This document shows, piece after piece, positions 7,915-15,030 of a DNA stretch of 19,648 bases; position 1 is the first letter of the stretch; each line of letters starts with the position of its first letter. Source of the stretch: Spirochaetia bacterium (GTDB lineage: Bacteria > Spirochaetota > Spirochaetia > Treponematales > Breznakiellaceae). The position numbers and the translations under genes are program-made. The stretch lies in contig BNUU01000031.1 of the NCBI GenBank assembly GCA_025997595.1, forward strand, positions 1-19,648. Direction: 5' to 3'. The notes below the pieces were generated by a model, which did no database searches, was not told the DNA's origin, and worked only from the letters and a program-made list of their open reading frames with translations.

Positions 7915-8955
7915 ATGCAATACGCTTATTTGGGACGCACCGGCATGAAGGTAAGCCGTATCTGCCTGGGCACGGGTACCTTCGGCGGCGGTGGCAACGG
8001 TTACGGCAACTGGGGCTCCGTGGTGGAGAAGGACGCCCATTACCTGATGGACATGGCCCTGGAAGCGGGGGTCAATTTTTTTGATACCGCCGACGCCTAC
8101 GGCGGCCACGGCGAGGGCGGTTACTGCGGTCTTTCGGAGGCCATCGTCGGGACCTGGTTTGCCAAAGGTGGCGGCCGCCGGGAACGGACGGTGATCAGTA
8201 CCAAGTCCGGCCATCTGGTAAAGGAGTATACCTGGGACGGCCCCAACCAGATGCCGAATATCTCCCTCTACAAGATACGTCGCCATTTTAAAGAGTCCCT
8301 CAAGCGCCTGCAAACGGATCATGTGGAGCTCTACCTTATGCACGATATAGCCCAGCGCACCACCTGGGACGAAGTGTGGGAAGCCTACGAAAGTCTGGTC
8401 CGCAGTGAACAGGTTGATTATATCGGCAGCAGTAACGGTTCCGCCTGGGAGATCATGAAGGCCAATGAGATCGCTCATCGCCGTAATTTTATGGGCATCG
8501 TGAACGAGCAGCATGTGTACAGTCCCCTGATACGCCAGCCGGAACTGGAAATACTGCCCATGGCCCTGGATCAGGGAATCGGGATTACGATTTTCAGTCC
8601 CCTCTACCGGGGTGTGCTGGGCCTTGATCTTCTGGAGCCGGAAAAACGCCCCTTAAGTGATGAAGCCCGGCGGGTGGTCGAAAAGTACCGCCCTCAGCTG
8701 ACGGAGTACGCCAGGCTCTGCCACGACATTAAGGAACCGGTGGGGGCCGTAACCGTCGCCTGGCAGCTGGCCCACCCGGCCATTTCCTCGGTAATAATCG
8801 GCCCCTGCACATCGGAGGATCTCAAGGAGCTTATCCATGCTGCGGACATTACCCTGGATCAGGAAACCATGAACCGGATCGACAGGATTTTCCCCGGCCC
8901 CGGCGGAGCGGCGCCCTGGGCCTACGAAGGCTGGGGCGAACTTAACAAACGCTAA
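7915..8955 (+). CDS. Aldo/keto reductase
   Basis: A 346-residue (alpha/beta)8-barrel NAD(P)H-dependent oxidoreductase. The full catalytic tetrad is visible: D57 in FFDTADAYGG, Y62, K97 in ISTKSGH and H143 in LYLMHD. The N-terminus MQYAYLGRTGMKVSRICLG is typical of the subgroup that includes YghZ-like and sugar 1-dehydrogenase-like enzymes. The C-terminal cofactor region contains VAWQLAHPAISSVIIGPCTSEDL. AGGAG just before ATG 7915 overlaps the end of the FAD gene by spacing only. With a lactonase and an epimerase directly downstream, oxidation of a free aldose to its lactone is an attractive role, though many relatives act as reductases. Its TAA stop is built into a long hairpin. Confidence 0.92.
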   Translation: MQYAYLGRTGMKVSRICLGTGTFGGGGNGYGNWGSVVEKDAHYLMDMALEAGVNFFDTADAYGGHGEGGYCGLSEAIVGTWFAKGGGRRERTVISTKSGHLVKEYTWDGPNQMPNISLYKIRRHFKESLKRLQTDHVELYLMHDIAQRTTWDEVWEAYESLVRSEQVDYIGSSNGSAWEIMKANEIAHRRNFMGIVNEQHVYSPLIRQPELEILPMALDQGIGITIFSPLYRGVLGLDLLEPEKRPLSDEARRVVEKYRPQLTEYARLCHDIKEPVGAVTVAWQLAHPAISSVIIGPCTSEDLKELIHAADITLDQETMNRIDRIFPGPGGAAPWAYEGWGELNKR

Positions 8956-9000
8956 GGAAACACTGGTTTATGCAACCAAGCATAAATCAGCGTTGCCTTA
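8953..9000 (+). other. 48-nt near-perfect hairpin between aldo/keto reductase and lactonase genes
   Basis: Outer arms TAAGGAAAC (8953-8961) and GTTGCCTTA (8992-9000) pair with one mismatch. After an A/C mismatch, inner arms CTGGTTTATGC (8963-8973) and GCATAAATCAG (8980-8990) pair fully with one G-U; the loop is AACCAA. It starts at the reductase stop codon and contains the upstream alternative ATG at 8970. No T-run follows, so it is not a classic terminator; mRNA processing, attenuation or an operator are options. Confidence 0.8.
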
Positions 9001-9008
9001 ATGATCAT

Positions 9009-9015
9009 AAGGAGG
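9009..9015 (+). promoter_or_regulatory. Ribosome-binding site that decides the lactonase start
   Basis: AAGGAGG sits five bases before ATG 9021. The in-frame ATG at 8970 has only AAGGA at 8954-8958, eleven bases away, and lies inside the hairpin. The 9021 start is therefore preferred. Confidence 0.75.
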
Positions 9016-9020
9016 CATGT

Positions 9021-9899
9021 ATGGCGCCGCGTATCGAAAAGTTTTCTCCCGCTGCGGACCGGATTTTTTCAGGCGGTGATCTGCGGCAGCTAAGTTCGGG
9101 GTTCCGTTTTACCGAAGGACCGGTTTGGGATATCAAAGAGGATTGTCTTTATTTTACCGATTTTCAGGACCACCTCATCCTGAAATGGACCGAAAAGGAC
9201 GGGCAGACCCTTTACCGGGATCACGCAAACCGGGCCATAGGTTTGTCCATGGACGCTGATGGCCGCATCGTAGCCGCCGAGTCCTCCGCCCATGGCATTG
9301 CCTATACGGACAGTGAAAAAAGCGTCCCCATTACGGGAACTTTTGAAGGCAGACAGCTCAACAGTCCCAACGATGTGGTGGTCGCCCGGAACGGGGATAT
9401 CTTTTTTACCGATCCCTATTCGGCCATGATGGGCGGGCCAAAGGCGGTTGGGTTTAACGGAATCTTTGCCGTTACCCCCGGCGGGGAAACCCGTCTTGTT
9501 GACGACAGTTTCAGCCGACCTAACGGAATTGCCCTTTCTCCCGACGAGTCGATCCTCTACGTAAACGATTCTGACAAACAGCAGATTATCGCCTTCGCCA
9601 TAGGGAAAGACGGGGCCGTATCAAAGACCGGCGTTTTTGCAGCCGTGGACCCTGCCTATGGTCCCGGTGTGGTGGATGGCATGAAGGTCGATATCGAAGG
9701 GAATGTCTATGTAACGGGTCCCGGCGGGCTTTGGGTCATTGCCCCCGACGGATCGCCCGCAGCGATTCTGTATGTTTCGGAGCAGGTCGGTAATTTCTGT
9801 TTCGGGGGAAGGGATTCCAAAACCCTTTTTATTACCGCCAGTACATCGGTCTATGCGCTGCCGGTTGGAATCCCCGGGATAGTTCCTTACCGGAAATAA
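9021..9899 (+). CDS. SMP-30/gluconolactonase family sugar lactonase
   Basis: A 292-residue six-bladed beta-propeller that would hydrolyse a sugar lactone to its aldonic acid. All expected divalent-metal ligands are visible: E32 in FTEGPVW, N117 in NSPNDVV, N168 in RPNGIAL and D219 in VVDGMKVD. The start at 9021 is chosen on its AAGGAGG site; a 17-residue extension to ATG 8970 is possible but has no family support that I can see. No secretion signal is evident, so it is probably cytoplasmic. It lies between an aldo/keto reductase and a mutarotase-like gene, the arrangement expected for an oxidative sugar pathway; the divergent dehydratase could use its product. The sugar is not identifiable. 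Confidence 0.92.
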   Translation: MAPRIEKFSPAADRIFSGGDLRQLSSGFRFTEGPVWDIKEDCLYFTDFQDHLILKWTEKDGQTLYRDHANRAIGLSMDADGRIVAAESSAHGIAYTDSEKSVPITGTFEGRQLNSPNDVVVARNGDIFFTDPYSAMMGGPKAVGFNGIFAVTPGGETRLVDDSFSRPNGIALSPDESILYVNDSDKQQIIAFAIGKDGAVSKTGVFAAVDPAYGPGVVDGMKVDIEGNVYVTGPGGLWVIAPDGSPAAILYVSEQVGNFCFGGRDSKTLFITASTSVYALPVGIPGIVPYRK

Positions 9900-9906
9900 G
9901 GGTTAA

Positions 9907-10785
9907 ATGAAACAGATCATCAAAAATGAAAAGATACGTTTTGTATCCGACAGTTATAATGTTGAACCCTGGGAATTACGTTTTAACGATGAAGATGTGA
10001 ACTACTTTTGGCGGCCCGCGGATCTGAAAAAACTGGGGACCGCCCTGTGCTTTCCCCTGCTGGGCTCTGTGCCGGATGGCAAATATACGCTGGACGGCAA
10101 GGAATACGCCATGCCCATGCACGGTTTTGCCCAGGACCGGGAATTTACCGTTTTGGAAAAAAACGAAACCCGCGTTACTTATGAACTTACCGATGACGAG
10201 GAAACCTACCGTCAGTATCCCCGGCGCTTCAACTTTCGTTTAACCTATTATCTTGAAGGTGAATCCCTCAACACTGAATACCGGGTAGAAAACCGCGATA
10301 CCCGTGAACTCTTTTTTTCCGTCGGGGGGCACCCGCGCTATACCTGCCCCATCGGGGAGGGGACCCGTTTTGAAAATTACTATTTGGAATTTGAAAGGCC
10401 CGAGAGTATTACTAATATCGTAAAAACCTACGGGCCCATGAGTGAAATTGAAAAATGTTTCAGCGCCGACGGAAAGCGGATCAAGCTGGATTACTGTATG
10501 TTCATTAAGGGTTGTTTTTGTTTCAGCCATTATAACTCGCAGGAACTCTGTTTAAAAAATGATAAGAACGGCCGGGGTATCAGGATAAATCCTGGGGGCG
10601 CGGATCATCTTCAGTTTTGGACCCAGCCGTCTTCTCCCTTTCTTGCAATCGAACCTTTTTTTGGTTCCATAAGTTCCCTTCCGGTTAAAGAGATTGACGG
10701 GGACTGGGTGCATAAACCGCTTTCCCTGCATATGCAGCCCGGCGAAGTTTATAGCTGTACCCATTCGGTAACGCCCCTGCGCTAA
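9907..10785 (+). CDS. Aldose 1-epimerase family protein, LacX-like
   Basis: A 292-residue galactose-mutarotase-fold protein that would interconvert alpha and beta sugar anomers. The expected active-site pattern is seen: H72 in MPMHGFAQD, H142 in VGGHPRY and the likely general-base E249 in LAIEPFFG. The HGFA and GGHP signatures fit the LacX-like subgroup rather than GalM. It starts seven bases after the lactonase stop, with a weak AAGGG site, so translation is probably coupled. It is the last gene of the operon: a new promoter starts one base after its stop, and no terminator hairpin is seen. Supplying the right anomer to the oxidising enzyme is a plausible job. Confidence 0.9.
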   Translation: MKQIIKNEKIRFVSDSYNVEPWELRFNDEDVNYFWRPADLKKLGTALCFPLLGSVPDGKYTLDGKEYAMPMHGFAQDREFTVLEKNETRVTYELTDDEETYRQYPRRFNFRLTYYLEGESLNTEYRVENRDTRELFFSVGGHPRYTCPIGEGTRFENYYLEFERPESITNIVKTYGPMSEIEKCFSADGKRIKLDYCMFIKGCFCFSHYNSQELCLKNDKNGRGIRINPGGADHLQFWTQPSSPFLAIEPFFGSISSLPVKEIDGDWVHKPLSLHMQPGEVYSCTHSVTPLR

Positions 10786-10786
10786 G

Positions 10787-10815
10787 TTGACAGTTTTCAA
10801 TTGGGGAATTATAAT
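10787..10815 (+). promoter_or_regulatory. Perfect-consensus sigma-70 promoter
   Basis: TTGACA (10787-10792), a 17-bp spacer and TATAAT (10810-10815) match the consensus in all 12 positions. It drives the ThDP enzyme gene, with a leader of about 57 nt. A promoter this strong normally implies high expression or tight repression. Confidence 0.85.
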
Positions 10816-10848
10816 AGAAAATAGTTTAATTTTAATAATTGAAAATAG
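10794..10848. promoter_or_regulatory. Inverted and direct repeats around the promoter, likely operator
   Basis: TTTTCAATT (10794-10802) lies in the promoter spacer and its perfect inverse AATTGAAAA is at 10837-10845. A direct repeat GAAAATAG occurs at 10817-10824 and 10841-10848, 24 bp apart, in the early transcribed region. The layout suits a repressor that blocks the promoter. The sequence is A/T-rich, so some repetition is expected by chance. Confidence 0.45.
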
Positions 10849-10878
10849 ATTTTAAACTTATTTGATAGGAGTTTTATC

Positions 10879-12543
10879 GTGGTTGTATCAGAAGTAATCG
10901 TAAAGATTCTTGAAAAGGAAGGCGTCACCGATGCCTTCGGCATCCCCGGTGCGGGGATTAACGCATTGTATAAATATTTGGAGAAGGCGAAGATAAAGCA
11001 TTATCTGATGCGCCACGAGGAAGCGGCGGTTCACGCGGCGGACGGTTATTATCGGGCGACCGGGAAACTCGCCGCCGCCCTTTGTACTTCCGGGCCGGGG
11101 GCGACCAACTTTGTCACCGGTATGTATACCGCCTGGCAGGATTCCATCCCCCTTATCGCCATCACGGGGCAGGCCGTTACTGCCCAGCTGGGCAAGGGCG
11201 CTTTTCAGTGCGTTAATATCGCGGAGATCGTTAAAACCGTGAGCAAAAAATCCTGGTGTATCACCAATCCCAACACGGTTCCCGCCATTCTGCACGAAGC
11301 CTTTGAGACCGCCGTATCCGGCAGGCCCGGCCCGGTGCTCATCGACTTACCCCTGGACGTTCAGCAGGCGGACATCGAATTTGATCCCGCCCGGTACAAG
11401 CCTTCCAAAATTAAAGCGCCGAAGCCCGCCGCAGAATCCATCGCAAAGGCGATTAAGCTGCTGGATGGCGCAAAGAACCCCGTCATCGTCATGGGCGGCG
11501 GGGTGGTTCTTGCCAAGGCGGAACAGCGGCTTATCGAATTTGCCGAATTTATGAGCATCCCGGTTATCGTAACCTATATGGCCAAGGGCGCGATCCCCGA
11601 GGATCATCCCCTTTACGCGGGGCAGATGGGGATTCAGGCCGGGGCCGCTTCCGGCGGGAACGAGGTCTTCCTGGGGACCGATGTGGTCCTGGGCATCGGC
11701 TGCCGCTTTACCGACCGGCACACGGGAAACGCCGCGATCTACCAGGGGGAGCGCAAATTCATCCATATTGATATCGATCCTTCAGAAATCGGCAAGATCA
11801 TCAAAACCGAGCTTGGTATTGTGGCGGACGCCGCCGATGCCATTCCCCAGCTCCTTGCGGCGGCCAAAGCCGCAGGGGGGGCGCGGAAACGAAAGCAGCC
11901 CGCATTTGCCCCGCTGCGGAAAAAATTCATCCATACCCCGGATACCAAGAAACCGGTTATGGACCCCCGGGAGGTCTTCCAGGTGCTCAATGCCGCCTTT
12001 GACGACAACACCCAATTCACCACGGGCTGCGGCATTACCCAGATTTGGAGCGGCCAGTACACCAAGGTCAACAAGCCCCGCAGGTACTTCCCTTCGGGCG
12101 GTGCGGGAACCCTGGGCTACGACATTCCCGCCGCTATCGGCGCGGCGGTGGGCTCAAAGGGCAAAAAGACGGTCTGCCATATCGGGGACTTCGGCTTCAC
12201 CTTCCTGGTGGAAGAGCTCGGCGTTGCGGCGGCCTATAAACTCCCCGTGGTGGTTCTCATCATCAACAATGCCTACCTCGGGCTCATCCGGCAGAATCAG
12301 AAATACGCCTATCAGTATGAGTACCAGGTGGCCATGCCGGAAAATAAAACCCTGATGGACTACGTGAAGGTCGCCGAAGGCTTTGCCTGCAAGGCGGAAC
12401 GGGTCTTTACCTACGGGGAACTTGAAAGGGCCCTGAAGAACGCCGTGACCGCCAGGGGGCCCTATGTGATCGATATTATCGTGAACGATAATACGGACTG
12501 CGACATGGGGAACGACATCGCCCATATCCGGCATTTCGAATAA
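10879..12543 (+). CDS. ThDP-dependent carboligase, glyoxylate carboligase/acetolactate synthase-like
   Basis: A 554-residue thiamine-diphosphate enzyme with the usual order: pyrimidine-binding domain (about 1-170), central FAD/DHAP-fold domain (190-330) and diphosphate-binding domain (350-540). The Mg/ThDP motif is seen at D437 (IGDFGF) with N463-N464 in INNAYLGLIRQ. Phrases such as AFGIPGAGIN, GRPGPVLIDLPLDVQ, NNAYLGLIRQ and DYVKVAEG closely resemble E. coli glyoxylate carboligase as I recall it. However, residue 47 is Glu (RHEEAA), where true Gcl has Val; this is the acetolactate-synthase state. It may make acetolactate, tartronate semialdehyde or another acyloin. No small regulatory subunit, hydroxypyruvate isomerase or tartronate reductase is adjacent. 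The GTG start follows TAGGAG at 10866-10871. It is a single-gene unit between a consensus promoter and a terminator. Confidence 0.85.
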   Translation: MVVSEVIVKILEKEGVTDAFGIPGAGINALYKYLEKAKIKHYLMRHEEAAVHAADGYYRATGKLAAALCTSGPGATNFVTGMYTAWQDSIPLIAITGQAVTAQLGKGAFQCVNIAEIVKTVSKKSWCITNPNTVPAILHEAFETAVSGRPGPVLIDLPLDVQQADIEFDPARYKPSKIKAPKPAAESIAKAIKLLDGAKNPVIVMGGGVVLAKAEQRLIEFAEFMSIPVIVTYMAKGAIPEDHPLYAGQMGIQAGAASGGNEVFLGTDVVLGIGCRFTDRHTGNAAIYQGERKFIHIDIDPSEIGKIIKTELGIVADAADAIPQLLAAAKAAGGARKRKQPAFAPLRKKFIHTPDTKKPVMDPREVFQVLNAAFDDNTQFTTGCGITQIWSGQYTKVNKPRRYFPSGGAGTLGYDIPAAIGAAVGSKGKKTVCHIGDFGFTFLVEELGVAAAYKLPVVVLIINNAYLGLIRQNQKYAYQYEYQVAMPENKTLMDYVKVAEGFACKAERVFTYGELERALKNAVTARGPYVIDIIVNDNTDCDMGNDIAHIRHFE

Positions 12544-12568
12544 GGCCGGTATTCACCCTGGATTTTTT

Positions 12569-12594
12569 AACCCCGCAGTCTGCGGGGTTTTTTT
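12569..12594 (+). terminator. Intrinsic terminator after the ThDP enzyme gene
   Basis: AACCCCGCA (12569-12577) pairs perfectly with TGCGGGGTT (12581-12589) across a 3-base loop, followed by a run of seven T (12588-12594). This is a textbook rho-independent terminator separating the gene from the next operon. Confidence 0.93.
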
Positions 12595-12600
12595 CTAAGC

Positions 12601-12629
12601 GGGGGTTTTAAAAAATCCCCCATTATGAT
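12601..12629 (+). promoter_or_regulatory. Palindrome and -10 element upstream of the cupin-regulator operon
   Basis: GGGGG (12601-12605) and CCCCC (12617-12621) flank TTTTAAAAAAT, forming a palindrome. A good -10 box TATGAT is at 12624-12629, but the -35 position falls on the G-run and does not match consensus. An activator or the operon's own HTH-cupin regulator could bind the palindrome; this is inference. Confidence 0.4.
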
Positions 12630-12657
12630 AGGGTAAACTGCTTGTTGAGGAGGCGTC

Positions 12658-13212
12658 ATGTCGGATGAGGTGCGTGAGATTACCGCCCGCGTAAGGGTTT
12701 TGCGGGAAATTGAGGAAATATCCGCCGAGGCCCTGGCGAAGGAGCTGGGCTTCGACCCGGTGGAATACAACGAATGGGAATCGGGGAAGAAGGACTTTCC
12801 CATCGGGGTTTTGGTGGAGATTGCCGCCCGGTTCAAAATCGATCTTTCGGAACTGGTCACGGGGAAAAATTCCAACCTTAAGACCTATTGCCTGACCCGC
12901 GCCGGGGAGGCCCCGGAGGTCAGCCGCCGCCCCATGTACGCCTACTGGAACCTGGGCTATACCTTTCACCATAAAAAGGCGGAGCCCTTCCTGGTGGAGG
13001 CGAATCCCGAAACGGGCACTAAGCCCCTCAGCCTCAACACCCATCCGGGGCAGGAATTCGACTATGTCCTTGAGGGCCGCCTCCTTGTTTCCGTGGGGGG
13101 CCACGAAATGGAACTGGGCCCCGGGGATTCCATCTATTATGATTCCAACGAACCCCACGGCATGAAGGCCCTGGGCGGCAGCCGGGCGCGTTTTTTGGCC
13201 ATGGTACTGTAA
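12658..13212 (+). CDS. XRE-family HTH regulator with C-terminal cupin domain
   Basis: A 184-residue two-domain protein. The N-terminal XRE-type helix-turn-helix (about residues 5-68) reads LREIEEISAEALAKELGF...YNEWESGKKDFP, followed by a cupin (about 105-184). Cupin motif residues are visible: H129 and E133 in NTHPGQEF, then PGDSIYYDSNEPHG with H167. One of the usual metal-binding histidines in the first motif is Pro (THPG instead of HxH), so metal binding may be altered. Proteins of this architecture usually sense a small molecule and control the adjacent operon. Here the neighbours are an acyl-CoA synthetase and a citrate synthase, so a carboxylate or acyl-CoA is a plausible ligand. GAGGAGG at 12647-12653 supports ATG 12658. 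The ligase gene begins 15 bases downstream. Confidence 0.9.
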   Translation: MSDEVREITARVRVLREIEEISAEALAKELGFDPVEYNEWESGKKDFPIGVLVEIAARFKIDLSELVTGKNSNLKTYCLTRAGEAPEVSRRPMYAYWNLGYTFHHKKAEPFLVEANPETGTKPLSLNTHPGQEFDYVLEGRLLVSVGGHEMELGPGDSIYYDSNEPHGMKALGGSRARFLAMVL

Positions 13213-13227
13213 TAAGGAGAGCTTGAC

Positions 13228-15030
13228 GTGGATTTTTTGAAGAAGTACCTGCCCCGGAGCGAGTTTGAATCCTACGAGGATTTTTATCAGAATTATGCGG
13301 TTAACGTACCTGAGAATTTCAACTTTTCCTGGGATGTGATGGATGTGCAGGCCCAGGAAAAGCCCAATGACCGGGCCATGCTCTGGACCGATGAACTGGG
13401 CGCTGAGGCTGAGTTCACCTACGCCGACATCAAGCGCCTGACCAATCAGGCCGCCAATGTGCTCCTTGCTGCGGGCATCCGCAAGGGTGACCCGGTGATG
13501 CTGATCCTCAAGCGCCGCTATGAATACTGGCCGGTGGTGCTGGCCCTCCACAAGATCGGCGCCATCGCCATCCCCGCCACCCATCTCCTCACCGTGAAGG
13601 ACATCGTGTACCGCTGCGAGGCGGCGGACATCGTGGGCATTGTCTGCGTGGATGATCCGGAGTTGATGTGCCGCGTGGACGAGGCCGAAGCGAAGCTTAA
13701 GGTCAACGTCAAATCTGCGGGCAAAACTGCCCGGGCCGGGACTCCGGCGGCGCTCCGGTACAAGGCTTTTGCCCGCTCGGTCCACACCCCGGCGGATGCC
13801 AGGCCGGCGGATGAAGCGGCAAAACTCCTGGCCGAACGGGCCGACAAGGCCATCCTTGCCGCCGCCGGCGGTCCCGGCAGCCTGGCAGCCTGGAACGATT
13901 TCAACGCCCTGTCGGCCAAGGCTTCCGATAAGCTGGAGCGGCCCCCTCAGGTCAACACCAACGATGATATCATGCTGCTGTACTTTACCTCCGGTACCAC
14001 GGGGATGCCCAAGATGGTCCGCCATAACTTCAGGTACCCCTTTGGGCATATCGTCACTTCCAAATACTGGCACCAGGCCGTCCCCGGCGGGCTCCACCTG
14101 ACCGTGGCGGACACGGGCTGGGCAAAGGCGGCCTGGGGGAAGCTCTACGGCCAGTGGCTCCTTGGGACGGCGATCTTTGTCTACGATTACGACCGCTTTG
14201 TCCCCAAGGTAATGCTTGATGTTATCACCAAATACAAGCTCACCACCTTTTGCGCACCCCCCACGATTTACCGTTTCTTCATCAAAGAGGATCTCTCCAA
14301 ATACGATTTTTCATCTTTTAAAATGTTCTCCGTTGCGGGGGAACCCCTGAACCCGGAAATTTATGAACAGTTCCTCGCCGCCACGGGGATCAAGCTCCAC
14401 GAATGTTACGGCCAGACCGAGCTCACCGTGGTGATGGCCACCTTCCCCTGGCTGGAACCCAAGCCCGGCTCCATGGGTAAGCCCGCCCCCGGTTACGACA
14501 TTGATTTATTGAAGGATGACGGCACATCCTGCGCCATGGGCGAGGAAGGCCAGCTCGTGGTCCGCACCAACAGGATAAAGCCCCTGGGGATGTTTGACGG
14601 CTATTACCGGGACCCGGACCTGACCCACACGGTCTGGCACGACGATATCTACTACACCGGTGATGTGGCCTGGCGGGATGAGGACGGTTACTACTGGTTC
14701 GTGGGCCGCTCCGACGACGTGATCAAAAGTTCCGGCTACCGTATCGGTCCCTTTGAGGTGGAAAGCGCCCTCCTGGAACACCCGGCGGTACTGGAATGCG
14801 CCATCACCGGGGCGCCCGATCCGGACCGGGGCGCCGTGGTCAAGGCCACGGTGATCCTCGCCAAGGGATATACGGCCTCGGAGGAGCTCAAGAAGGAGCT
14901 TCAAGATCACGTGAAGAAAACCACCGCCCCCTACAAGTACCCCCGGATTGTGGAATTTGTCACCGAGCTCCCCAAAACCATCAGCGGCAAGATACGCCGG
15001 GTGCAGATCCGGGAGGAAGACCAACAGTAA
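13228..15030 (+). CDS. AMP-forming acyl-CoA synthetase (acetyl/medium-chain type)
   Basis: A 600-residue ANL-superfamily ligase that would activate a carboxylic acid to its acyl-CoA through an acyl-adenylate. The ATP-binding loop T254-SGTTGMPK-262, the ECYGQTE adenine-site motif, YTGDVAWRDEDGYYWFVGR, the hinge region and the adenylation lysine K588 in ISGKIRR are all present. Overall it resembles the ACSM/acetyl-CoA synthetase-like group. It carries an unusual Ala-rich stretch before the ATP loop (about residues 165-205, including PADARPADEA), longer than I expect for the family. The GTG start follows AAGGAGA at 13214-13220. Its stop overlaps the start of the citrate synthase gene by one base. 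The substrate is unknown; acetate, propionate or a branched acid all fit. Confidence 0.92.
   Translation: MDFLKKYLPRSEFESYEDFYQNYAVNVPENFNFSWDVMDVQAQEKPNDRAMLWTDELGAEAEFTYADIKRLTNQAANVLLAAGIRKGDPVMLILKRRYEYWPVVLALHKIGAIAIPATHLLTVKDIVYRCEAADIVGIVCVDDPELMCRVDEAEAKLKVNVKSAGKTARAGTPAALRYKAFARSVHTPADARPADEAAKLLAERADKAILAAAGGPGSLAAWNDFNALSAKASDKLERPPQVNTNDDIMLLYFTSGTTGMPKMVRHNFRYPFGHIVTSKYWHQAVPGGLHLTVADTGWAKAAWGKLYGQWLLGTAIFVYDYDRFVPKVMLDVITKYKLTTFCAPPTIYRFFIKEDLSKYDFSSFKMFSVAGEPLNPEIYEQFLAATGIKLHECYGQTELTVVMATFPWLEPKPGSMGKPAPGYDIDLLKDDGTSCAMGEEGQLVVRTNRIKPLGMFDGYYRDPDLTHTVWHDDIYYTGDVAWRDEDGYYWFVGRSDDVIKSSGYRIGPFEVESALLEHPAVLECAITGAPDPDRGAVVKATVILAKGYTASEELKKELQDHVKKTTAPYKYPRIVEFVTELPKTISGKIRRVQIREEDQQ

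Noticed and set aside
8970..9020. 17-residue N-terminal extension of the lactonase or a leader peptide
   Set aside because: Weak, distant ribosome site, start buried in the hairpin, and a much better AAGGAGG site for ATG 9021.
12595..14097. 500-codon minus-strand frame
   Set aside because: Spans the terminator/palindrome region and two well-supported plus-strand genes; no motif or ribosome site.
14796..15029. Upstream extension of the citrate synthase frame
   Set aside because: Lies wholly inside the acyl-CoA synthetase gene and encodes Arg/Gly/His-rich sequence; the ATG at 15030 with stop-start overlap is the natural start.
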